From Alphaproteobacteria bacterium (GTDB lineage Bacteria; Pseudomonadota; Alphaproteobacteria; Geminicoccales; Geminicoccaceae), in NCBI GenBank assembly GCA_026990035.1, contig JALSIM010000039.1, positions 57,834-121,833 of the forward strand: DNA of 64,000 nucleotides, in the 5' to 3' direction. The notes beneath the pieces are model-generated. The model saw only the letters and a list, made by a program, of their open reading frames with translations. It was not told the origin of the DNA and ran no database searches. Shown here in pieces: positions 27,112 through 35,573 of this stretch. Every line of letters begins with the position of its first letter. Within the stretch, counting starts at the first letter, position 1. The translations under genes were made by a program, and so were the position numbers.

Positions 27112-27591
27112 TCATCCGCGGAGATGCAGGACACAGACCAGGGTGAAGAGGCGTCGGGCGGTGTCGTTGTCCATCGCGACCCGTTCCCGGAGCACTTCGG
27201 TCAGGCTCTCCGCCCCCTCGTCGTGGAGACCGCGACGGGCCATGTCGATGGCCTCGATGCGGCTCGGCGTGGCGCCGCGGATGGCCTGGAAGTAGCTGTC
27301 ACAGATCATGAAATAGTCGCGGATGATGCGTCGCAGCGGGCGGATCGGCAGGGCCACCTCGCAGCTCCGCTCCCCCTCCGCCTCGCTCACCCGCAGGATC
27401 AGGGTGGCGTCGCGCAGCGACAGGAACAGCCGGTAGGGTCCCTCGAAACCGTTCACCAGGCGGAAACTGTTGCGCTCCAGGAGATCGAAGATGGCGACGT
27501 TGCGCTCGTGCTCGATCTCCGGACTCCAGCGGACGATGCTCTTCTCGTCGAGCGCGATATCGACGATCCGATCGCGCTCCCGCCCGCTCAC
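27112..27591 (-). CDS. UPF0262 family protein
   Basis: A 159-residue conserved alphaproteobacterial protein of unknown function. The family segments are IVDIALDEKSIVRWSPEIEH, ERNVAIFDLLERNSF and PLRRIIRDYFMICDSYF. The start ATG overlaps the hisD stop (ATGA at 27588-27591). Confidence 0.92.
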   Translation of the reverse strand: MSGRERDRIVDIALDEKSIVRWSPEIEHERNVAIFDLLERNSFRLVNGFEGPYRLFLSLRDATLILRVSEAEGERSCEVALPIRPLRRIIRDYFMICDSYFQAIRGATPSRIEAIDMARRGLHDEGAESLTEVLRERVAMDNDTARRLFTLVCVLHLRG

Positions 27592-28886
27592 CGGCGGCGA
27601 TCCAGTCGCATCTCGACGGCCCGGGCATGGGCTTCGAGCCCCTCCGCCCGGGCGAGGCGGACGGCGGCCCCGGCCAGGGCGGAAAAGGCGGCGGCATCGC
27701 AGGCGAGCACGGTGGTCCGTTTCATGAAATCCGGCACGCCCAGTCCGGAAGCGAAACGGGCCGTGCGTCCGGTGGGCAGGACATGGTTCGGCCCGCCGAC
27801 GTAATCACCGATCACCTCGGGCGTCCAGGCGCCGAGGAAGACGGCTCCGGCGTTGGTGATCCGGGCCAGGAGCGGCTCGGGATCGGCGACCATCAGTTCC
27901 AGATGCTCGGGCGCCAGCGTATCGACCAGTGCGGGGACCTCCTCGAGATCGCGGACCCGGAGGATGGCGCCCTCCTCGCGCCAGCTCGCCCGCGCCGTCG
28001 CGGCGCGCCGGAGGCTCGCGAGCTGCACTTCGACCGCCTCGGCGACCCGCTCGGCGAGCGGCGGATCGTCGGTGATCAGGATGGCCTGGGCGCGGGGATC
28101 GTGCTCCGCCTGGGAGAGCAGGTCGGCCGCCAGCCAGTCGGCGTTCTGCTCTCCGTCGGCGACGATCACCACCTCCGAGGGGCCGGCGATCATGTCGATG
28201 CCGATGCGGCCGAAAAGCTGCCGCTTGGCCTCGGCGACATAGGCGTTGCCGGGGCCGACCACCTTGTCGACCGGCGCGATCGTCTCGGTGCCGAAAGCGA
28301 GGGCGGCGATCGCCTGGGCACCGCCGATCCGGTAGATCTCGTCGACGCCCGCGATCTCGGCCGCCGCCAGCACCAGGGGAGCCAGTCTTCCTTCGGGGCT
28401 GGGCACCACCATCACCAGGCGGCGACAGCCGGCCACCTTCGCCGGGATGGCGTTCATCAGCACCGAACTCGGGTAGGCTGCGGTGCCGCCGGGCACGTAC
28501 AGGCCCACCGAATCGATCGGCCGCCAGCGCAGCCCCGTCCGCACCCCCAGCGGATCGACATGTTCGATGTCGGCGGGCCGCTGGCGCTCGTGGAACGCGC
28601 GGATCCGCCCGGCCGCGAAGCGCAGCGCCTCCAGCACTTCGGGATCGCACCGCTCACGGGCCGCGGCCAGCTCGGCGGCGCCGATGCGCAGCCGCTCGGG
28701 AGTCAGCCGCAGACGATCGAAGCGCTCGGTGCAGGCGATCAGAGCGGCGTCGCCGCCTTCCCGCACCTCGGCGATGATCGCCGCCACCGCATCGCGGACC
28801 TCGAGCCGTTCCTCCCGCCGCCGCTCGACGAGGGCGCGGAAACGCGGCGCGAAATCGGCGTCGCTGCTGTCGAGACGGAGGGGCAC
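27588..28886 (-). CDS. hisD: Histidinol dehydrogenase
   Basis: Catalyses the last two steps of histidine synthesis, L-histidinol to L-histidine, with zinc and NAD. The 432-residue protein shows GLYVPGGTAAYPSSVLMNAI, IYRIGGAQAIAALAFGTETI, KVVGPGNAYVAEAKRQLFG, DMIAGPSEV and LAPEHLELM. It is within the block murA-DUF2948-hisD-UPF0262. Confidence 0.97.
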   Translation of the reverse strand: MPLRLDSSDADFAPRFRALVERRREERLEVRDAVAAIIAEVREGGDAALIACTERFDRLRLTPERLRIGAAELAAARERCDPEVLEALRFAAGRIRAFHERQRPADIEHVDPLGVRTGLRWRPIDSVGLYVPGGTAAYPSSVLMNAIPAKVAGCRRLVMVVPSPEGRLAPLVLAAAEIAGVDEIYRIGGAQAIAALAFGTETIAPVDKVVGPGNAYVAEAKRQLFGRIGIDMIAGPSEVVIVADGEQNADWLAADLLSQAEHDPRAQAILITDDPPLAERVAEAVEVQLASLRRAATARASWREEGAILRVRDLEEVPALVDTLAPEHLELMVADPEPLLARITNAGAVFLGAWTPEVIGDYVGGPNHVLPTGRTARFASGLGVPDFMKRTTVLACDAAAFSALAGAAVRLARAEGLEAHARAVEMRLDRRR

Positions 28887-28896
28887 GGAAGGATCC

Positions 28897-29345
28897 TCAC
28901 GCGGGCTCGGCGAAATGGTCGCAGGGATCGACCCGGCAGGGACAGCTTTCGCCGAAATCCTCGAGCCGGCAGGAGATGGTGTCGGTGCGGAGCTGGATCT
29001 CGCCGCCGCCGGCGAAGACCAGGTGGATGTGCAGCAGATGATCCCGCCCCGGTTCGGTGGCGATCGTCAAAAGCGCCATCTCCTTCCGCGGATCCTCCGG
29101 ATCGAGACCGCGGTAGAGAACCTTCTCCACCTTCTCGAAGGTCAGCGCCGAAGGCACCTCGAGGAGTCCCTCGCAGCTACAGGGATCCTCCTGCAGTTCC
29201 CGCATGTAGCGGGCGAAGGCGGCCATGAACCGGCCGGTCCCGGGCTCGAACACCATCTCCCCGAGAGAGACCCGTGCGTCCTGCAGTACCGCCGAGATGA
29301 TCGCCAGATCCTCCGGATCCTCGGCCCTGAGCTTGAGCTTCTTCA

Positions 29346-29349
<4 letters not shown>
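28897..29349 (-). CDS. DUF2948 family protein
   Basis: A 150-residue protein, a fixed neighbour of hisD in alphaproteobacteria. It begins [20 protein letters not shown] and contains [15 protein letters not shown] and [15 protein letters not shown]. The DUF2948 protein usually contains a WETRHRP-like region; here a cysteine-bearing stretch is found instead ([13 protein letters not shown] and [13 protein letters not shown]), with six Cys in all. Start is ATG 29349, overlapping the murA stop (a second ATG follows immediately). Confidence 0.85.
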
Positions 29350-30611
<1,262 letters not shown>

Positions 30612-30614
30612 GGC

Positions 30615-31169
30615 TCAGAGTTTCGGCAGGGTGACGCCGGTCTGGCGCATGTATTTCCCCCGACGCTCGGCGTAGGAGATCTCGGGCGGCGACTCGCCCT
30701 TGAGGAACAGGAACTGGCAGATGCCTTCGTTGGCGTAGACCCGGGCCGGCAGCGGCGTCGTGTTGGAGATCTCGAGGGTGACGTGCCCTTCCCATTCGGG
30801 TTCGAGGGGGGTGACGTTGACGATGATGCCGCAGCGGGCGTAGGTGGATTTGCCGAGGCAGATCACGAGGATGTCGCGGGGAATGCGGAAATACTCGACG
30901 GTACGGGCCAGCGCGAAACTGTTGGGCGGAATGGTGCAGACTTCCCCGGTACGCTCGACGAAGCTCCGTTCGGAGAAATCCTTGGGATCGACGATCGCCC
31001 CGTCGACGTTGGTGAAGATGCGGAATTCGGGGGCGAGACGGGCGTCGTAGCCGTAGGAGGAGAGCCCGTAGGAGATGACCCCGGCTCGCGCCTGACGGTC
31101 GAGGAAGGGCTCGATCATGGCGTGGGATTCGGCCATCTCGCGGATCCAGTGATCGGGCATCACCGGCAT
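30615..31169 (-). CDS. dcd: dCTP deaminase
   Basis: Deaminates dCTP to dUTP for thymidylate supply. The 184-residue trimeric dUTPase-fold enzyme has [39 protein letters not shown] and [20 protein letters not shown] with the catalytic Glu, then [10 protein letters not shown] chose the ATG at 31167-31169, which has GAGGTG in front of it, over a GTG two codons earlier. Confidence 0.95.
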   Translation of the reverse strand: MPVMPDHWIREMAESHAMIEPFLDRQARAGVISYGLSSYGYDARLAPEFRIFTNVDGAIVDPKDFSERSFVERTGEVCTIPPNSFALARTVEYFRIPRDILVICLGKSTYARCGIIVNVTPLEPEWEGHVTLEISNTTPLPARVYANEGICQFLFLKGESPPEISYAERRGKYMRQTGVTLPKL

Positions 31170-31224
31170 GGGCACCTCGCTGCGGCTGACGTTCGGCGCC
31201 TTTTAGGCCAAGGCGGTCGTGCGC

Positions 31225-31392
31225 TCAACGTTCCCGATCCGCCTCTTCCCCGCGCCGGGCCCGCTGCTGCGCCTTGCGGCGTCCGAGGTTCTCCCGCAGG
31301 GCCCGGGCGAGACGCCGGCGCCGCTCCTCGCGGCTCCGTCTGCCGGCCTCCGAAAGACGGGGTTCCCGGCCCGTTGCCTTTTTCGCGGTCAT
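31225..31392 (-). CDS. Small basic conserved protein
   Basis: A 55-residue, strongly basic, helical protein starting MTAKKATGREPRLSEAGRRS and containing RALRENLGRRKAQQRARRGE. Small proteins of this composition and ending are common in alphaproteobacteria, usually unannotated. The chosen ATG at 31390-31392 gives that size; the frame is open upstream into the tRNA gene, which is not plausible. Function unknown, nucleic-acid contact possible from charge. Confidence 0.6.
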   Translation of the reverse strand: MTAKKATGREPRLSEAGRRSREERRRRLARALRENLGRRKAQQRARRGEEADRER

Positions 31393-31473
31393 CGCTAGAT
31401 ACCGGCTTGCCTTCCCGGTTCCGGTTATGGCAACAATCCGGCGCCGGGCAAGAGCGTGTCGTGCGCCGGTGAG

Positions 31474-31549
31474 GCTGCCGTAGCTCAGTCGGTAGAGCAC
31501 GTCCTTGGTAAGGACGGGGTCGGAGGTTCGATTCCTCTCGGCAGCACCA
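31474..31549 (+). tRNA. tRNA-Thr (GGT anticodon)
   Basis: A 76-nt cloverleaf with encoded CCA. The acceptor stem GCTGCCG pairs with CGGCAGC, the D arm is TAGCTCAGTCGGTAGAGC, the anticodon loop TTGGTAA carries GGT, and the T arm is GGAGGTTCGATTCCTCT. An accessory island starts right at its 3' end. Confidence 0.95.
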
Positions 31550-32088
31550 GAAAAATCAACAGCTTAGAGACCAGCAGGACATATCGAGAAGAGGCCCGGG
31601 CTAACACCGGGCTAACACGCGGCATGAAGACGGGCGAACATCCCACCCTCGCACGCGCGTCTCGCACAGCTACAATGGGCAGGGATGCGACCCGCGCCGC
31701 GAAACTCGGACGGGGGTGGGGGCGAATGGGACCCGCTGCGGGAGCGAGGCGGCCGAGCGAGTAGCTGCCGACAGGCAGGAAAAGCGACGGGATGCCTGTG
31801 ACTGACATACAACGGGTCCGGTGACCCGCGAGCTCGATACATTACCTGACCTGTACGGCAAAGACTTGGCCGAACAGCCCGGTCACCCGCCCCCCCGCTT
31901 GTCGTCACCCTGTCGTCACCAAGAATGCGAACGACCTGCCGCAAGGCTGCTGGGGCAGTTATCCGCCCTCTCGGTCGGAAGCGTGCTTCGGTGATCTTTC
32001 CTGTCGGTGAGCACTGGCGGCGGTTCAAGCGCATCTCCGCTCAGTGATCCGGCTGCGTCCTTCCCTGCGGTACGCCACGCGCTTTTCG
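31550..32088. other. Gene-poor stretch after tRNA-Thr
   Basis: 539 bp with no convincing coding sequence. It contains two adjacent 11-bp copies of CGGGCTAACAC at 31597-31618 and a second near-repeat of TGTCGTCACC around 31904-31919. Repeated short units like these often sit between a tRNA attachment site and an integrase, so this may be the scar of a lost integrase gene. Confidence 0.5.
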
Positions 32089-32277
32089 CTAGCAGGCCGT
32101 TGCTGTTTCGAGCGCTTCAACCCAAGCGGCCGCAAACTGCGGGTCACGCTGCCGCCAAGCGTAAGCGGTGCTGCGCCTAATGCCGGCCGCTCGGGCGGCG
32201 CAGCCGACCGACAGGCCGCGGGCCAGCGCGTCAAGGAAGCGCCGCTTGCGCTGCCCGGGCAGCAGTTGCGGCGTCAT
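32089..32277 (-). CDS. Short helix-turn-helix protein, possible terminase small subunit fragment
   Basis: A 62-residue protein with a good ribosome site (GGAGG, 7 bases, ATG). The core FLDALARGLSVGCAARAAGI and RRSTAYAWRQRDPQFAAAW is a helix-turn-helix of the kind found at the N-terminus of phage terminase small subunits and related phage regulators. Full terminase small subunits are longer (about 120-180 residues), so this is probably a truncated form or a stand-alone regulator. It is last in the island transcription unit. Confidence 0.5.
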   Translation of the reverse strand: MTPQLLPGQRKRRFLDALARGLSVGCAARAAGIRRSTAYAWRQRDPQFAAAWVEALETATAC

Positions 32278-32415
32278 TCCACCACCTCCAGCTCGGGGAC
32301 ACACCAGGCGCACCCTTCGCCGGCGCATCGCGGAGAAACGCCGAGTTCGGCCCGCGGGGTATGCAAAAGACCGTCCTCATCGTCCGCACCGTCCGTTTCG
32401 TTGTTTTTCAATGTG

Positions 32416-33972
32416 TTAGTGCGGACGGTATGCGGACGGTGCGGACGTTGTGGACGATGATTCCCCTACCTCAGGGGCGGCCCGCAATGAAATGGTCCGG
32501 CGACGGTCGTGGCCCTCGCGGACAAACTCGACTTCGATGGCCCCCTCGGCCAGGCGGCGCAGATCGCCGGCGATACGCCGCAGCCTGCCGCTGGCCGCAC
32601 GCGGTGTTTGCGGCCAGGTCTTGCGCTCGCGCACATCCTCGGTGACGCGGGTGTTCAGCGGGGCCAGGAGTTCGCCGGCCGTACCATTCCAAGTGTCCCG
32701 CTCGCGCATCAGCCCGACGATCTCTCTGGCGAAGGCGTCGCTTTCGACCGCCTCGCTCGCATAGCTGTCCCGCAGCTCGAAAACCGCATCGACGAAACCG
32801 TGAAGCTCCGGCCGCAGGGTGGGCTCACAGGCGGCCACGAAACGCGCCGCGTCCGCCATGCGCGGCAGGCGGTCGAGGCGGACCGTCGCATGATTCCGCA
32901 GACCCTCGGCCAGGGCGTCGAAGACCGCACCCAGAAGGCGCGGCAGGGCCGCCTCGAAGGCAACGTCGAGCCCGGTTTGGTCCCGCCGTACGACATCCGG
33001 GATGGCCGCGAGTTCGACGCGAAGGGCGCGATCGCGCAGATCGCCGCGCGAGGCGATGGAGTCGATGCCGTTGAGGAGCAGCGGTCGGCACACATCCGCT
33101 GCGACCACATCGTCATCCGTGTAGAGCCTTCGCCGTTCGTCACCGCCCCCGGTAGCGACGGCGCACAGGGTGTCCGACAACCAGACCGGAAGCCCGCTCA
33201 GATTGTCATACGCCAAGACGTGACCATGTGCCGCCTGGACGAAGATTTGCGTTTCATGCCGCGGCGGCCGCTTGAGCTCGGGTTTGCGCGGATCGACGAG
33301 CCTGACCAGCCGGCGGCACAGCGTAGACTTTCCTGCGCCGGCCTCGCCCTCGACCAGCAGGGCAGCATACGGTCCGCGCCAGAAGGCTTGGATCAACCAA
33401 CCGGCGACCAGCTTACGCGAGCGCCCATCGAGCCCCGCTGGCAGATGCTCGAACAGCTCGCCCAGATCGCCACCGCGGGCGGGCTCGGGCAACGTTCGCA
33501 TGCCCTGCCGCCGCACGAAGTAGACAGGCGGAGTCTCAAGGATGCGCCACCCGGCAGGTGAAATCTCGACCGCACGCCAAGCGTCATCGCCCAGGTCCAC
33601 GAAAATGCGGCCGTCGCAATGGGCGATCCGCTGATGGACCTCCGCGCGCTCGGCTTCGGTGTCGGCCGTGGCTTCGAGGCCGTCGAGGGCTGCGGCCAGC
33701 GCATCGCTGCCGGGCGGAGCACCCATCTCCGCCATCGCCCGGCGCAGGAGATGCCGGCGGAAGGCGCGGGAGCGCAGCGGCCAGACCCGTCGCGGCCCGC
33801 CATCCTTCACGACGGCGTAAATGTCGCCGGCGCCGTCGCGGATGAACTCGGCCGAGCGTTTGCCGATATCCATCAAGACCACGCGAGCGCTGCGGCGCCC
33901 CTGCTTGTCGTCGGAAGCGGCCTCGTCGGCGGCATCCGTGGCCTTCTGAACGGGATCGGACGCCGCGCTCAT
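32416..33972 (-). CDS. Phage/plasmid-type SF3-like ATPase (primase-helicase family)
   Basis: A 518-residue protein with Walker A GEAGAGKST at residues 209-217, a Walker-B-like segment HVLAYDNLSGLPVWLSDTL, a sensor strand RPLLLNGIDSIA and an arginine-finger candidate RDRALRVELAAI. This order matches the D5-type superfamily 3 helicases that follow primases in mobile elements. The N-terminal 200 residues carry no clear primase signature. The start ATG overlaps the stop of the upstream frameshifted gene (ATGA). Confidence 0.7.
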   Translation of the reverse strand: MSAASDPVQKATDAADEAASDDKQGRRSARVVLMDIGKRSAEFIRDGAGDIYAVVKDGGPRRVWPLRSRAFRRHLLRRAMAEMGAPPGSDALAAALDGLEATADTEAERAEVHQRIAHCDGRIFVDLGDDAWRAVEISPAGWRILETPPVYFVRRQGMRTLPEPARGGDLGELFEHLPAGLDGRSRKLVAGWLIQAFWRGPYAALLVEGEAGAGKSTLCRRLVRLVDPRKPELKRPPRHETQIFVQAAHGHVLAYDNLSGLPVWLSDTLCAVATGGGDERRRLYTDDDVVAADVCRPLLLNGIDSIASRGDLRDRALRVELAAIPDVVRRDQTGLDVAFEAALPRLLGAVFDALAEGLRNHATVRLDRLPRMADAARFVAACEPTLRPELHGFVDAVFELRDSYASEAVESDAFAREIVGLMRERDTWNGTAGELLAPLNTRVTEDVRERKTWPQTPRAASGRLRRIAGDLRRLAEGAIEVEFVREGHDRRRTISLRAAPEVGESSSTTSAPSAYRPH

Positions 33973-34465
33973 GCAGCCACCCGCTGCACGAGACGTACCG
34001 GCCAGCCCCGCCGGTGGGCCAACGCTTCGAGACCGAGCCGCACGAGCCGCGCGGGTAGGCCGACTTCCTCGAGGGTGAAACGCGCTGCCCACAGTGCCCG
34101 CCACGGATCACTACCGCGGAGCCGATCCACAGACCGCGGAGCCGATGCGCAAGGATCCGGCCGACGCGCTCGGCCTCTTCGGCCGTCGGCTCAAGTTCGC
34201 GGCCTTGGCGGAGGGCTTCCCAAGCCTCCGCAATGCGCTCGGACGAACAACGCCAGCCGGCGCGGCCGATGCAGCAGCCGATCGTCGATGGCACCAGACG
34301 GCCGTGACTGTCCGGCAGGAGCGGCACGGCCCCATAGGTACAGCTCGGACACGAGCCCCACCAACACATCGCCCCTTCGATGATCTCGACGCCCGGCGGC
34401 ACCCCGAGGGCGGCGGCCCGCTCGGGGTTCAGCCGGCCCGGGATGCCCTCCAGCGCCGCCGTCAT
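33969..34465 (-). pseudogene. Frameshifted island gene of unknown function
   Basis: Starts at ATG 34463-34465 (MTAALEGIPGRLNPERAAAL), overlapping the AlpA-like gene stop. The N-terminal part contains Cys clusters (AMCWWGSCPSCTYGA and TIGCCIGRAGWRCSSERI) that might bind zinc. After the sequence ILAHRLRG the frame is broken by a 20-bp tandem duplication. Skipping one unit would continue as SDPWRALWAARFTLEEVGLP and end RRGWPVRLVQRVAA, with a TGA overlapping the helicase start, exactly as expected for an intact coupled gene of about 160 residues. I do not recognise the family. Confidence 0.65.
34111..34144. repeat. 20-bp partial tandem duplication causing a frameshift
   Basis: The 14-bp unit ACCGCGGAGCCGAT occurs at 34111-34124 and again at 34131-34144, separated by CCACAG, so a 20-bp unit was duplicated apart from the last 6 bases. 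Twenty is not a multiple of three, and removing one unit restores an open frame through to the next start codon. Confidence 0.85.
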
Positions 34466-34686
34466 CGGGCCGACCCTTCATTAACGAAACGGCGAAGTTC
34501 TGAAAGGCGGTACAGGCGACGCGCGCCCACCCGGACCGATGCCGGCCCCTCGCCCAGGGCATGCCAGCGGTCCAACGTCGCGATGGATATCCGCAGCATC
34601 CGAGCGGCTTCCTTGCGGCTGAACAGGACATCTTCTTCGCGAAGGGGCGAAACGGCGTCATTGACGCCATAATTGCGAACGGCCAT
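34462..34686 (-). CDS. AlpA/excisionase-like helix-turn-helix protein
   Basis: A 74-residue MerR-superfamily winged helix: FSRKEAARMLRISIATLDRW, then VRVGARRLYRLSELRRFVNE. Such proteins regulate or direct excision of integrated elements or, as AlpA, activate an integrase. It is the first gene of the island unit AlpA-unknown-helicase-HTH, and its stop overlaps the next start by 4 bp. Confidence 0.8.
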   Translation of the reverse strand: MAVRNYGVNDAVSPLREEDVLFSRKEAARMLRISIATLDRWHALGEGPASVRVGARRLYRLSELRRFVNEGSAR

Positions 34687-34768
34687 CGGTTGGATTCCGG
34701 CGTGAGATTACCGAGGATCGGCCTCGGCACCGCACGTCCGATCACGCCCGGCGACGGCGTGCTCAGTG

Positions 34769-34796
34769 AATATTCCCCACCTGAACGTGCTGTCAA
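34769..34796 (-). promoter_or_regulatory. Candidate promoter for the island operon
   Basis: On the minus strand: TTGACA (34791-34796), 16 bases, AATATT (34769-34774), about 85 bp before the AlpA-like start codon. The -35 hexamer lies in a small inverted repeat (GTGCT, 4 bases, AGCAC at 34787-34800), which could be an operator. It sits in the AT-rich gap 34687-34945. Confidence 0.45.
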
Positions 34797-34945
34797 GCAC
34801 TATACCAGATCAAATGTGTTGGAATTTCTGATAAGTTACTAGATCGTGCCTGTATCGCCTTCAACGCATGCAGACATACTACGCGGATACTTCTACGCCC
34901 ATGTGGAAGTGTTATCGCTTTCCGCCGAACTGCCGCCGCCCGATT

Positions 34946-35221
34946 TCACTCCGTACCCACGAGCGCCTCGGGATGGCGTTCGGCGATGCGCAGGAGCGCG
35001 AGCGCCGGCCCCCTGGGCTTGCGGCGGCCCTGCTCCCAGTCCTGGAGGGTCCGCACGCTGACGCCCAGAAGCGCTGCGAAGGCGGATTGCGAGAGACCGA
35101 GCCGGAGGCGGATCCCCCGCGCGTCGGAGGGCATCTCCACGCCGTAGCTCCTGCCCCGACCGGCCTTGATGTCCCGCACCGCTTCCAGAAGCTCGGCACC
35201 GATGTCCCGCTTGCCGGTCAT
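34946..35221 (-). CDS. HigA/XRE family antitoxin
   Basis: A 91-residue helix-turn-helix protein: RLRLGLSQSAFAALLGVSVR then TLQDWEQGRRKPRGPALALL, the pattern of HigA-type antitoxins. Its start ATG overlaps the toxin stop (ATGA at 35218-35221), so both are co-translated, toxin gene first. HigA would neutralise the toxin and repress the operon. Confidence 0.85.
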   Translation of the reverse strand: MTGKRDIGAELLEAVRDIKAGRGRSYGVEMPSDARGIRLRLGLSQSAFAALLGVSVRTLQDWEQGRRKPRGPALALLRIAERHPEALVGTE

Positions 35222-35529
35222 TCCTCGATCTCCCTTCGGATGGCCCGCAGCAGATGGCGCGGGATGTCGCTTTCCTCGCTCTTGGCGTAGATGGTGAGCA
35301 ACCAGATCTCGCCTTTCCGCGAACGCCAGTAATAGATGATCCGATAACCGCCCGACTTGCCCCGGCCGGAACCGCGCCAGCGGAGCTTGCGCAGGCCTCC
35401 CGAACCGGGGATCACCGCACCCGCTTCCGGCCGGAGCGCCAGCGCCCATTGCAGGGCCGCGAACTCGGTATCGTCGAGATAGTCCCGAACCCGCGCCGTG
35501 AAGCCGGGCGCCTCGATGAAGCGGATCAT
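35218..35529 (-). CDS. RelE/HigB family toxin
   Basis: A 103-residue RelE-fold mRNA interferase: MIRFIEAPGFTARVRDYLDD, GLRKLRWRGSGRGKSGGYRI with the basic catalytic strand, and IYYWRSRKGEIWLLTIYAKS. It is expected to cut mRNA at the ribosome. Start ATG 35527-35529 was chosen because the frame upstream runs antisense through the restriction gene. It lies only 44 bp from the truncated restriction helicase. Confidence 0.87.
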   Translation of the reverse strand: MIRFIEAPGFTARVRDYLDDTEFAALQWALALRPEAGAVIPGSGGLRKLRWRGSGRGKSGGYRIIYYWRSRKGEIWLLTIYAKSEESDIPRHLLRAIRREIEE

Positions 35530-35573
35530 GCCGCAGAATATACGGCAGTGCCGGATGAAGGCAAGGTTGGTGG

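Noticed and set aside
33584..34465. A single intact 293-codon island gene
   Set aside because: Its second half lies out of frame over the helicase gene and looks random. The 20-bp duplication explains the shift.
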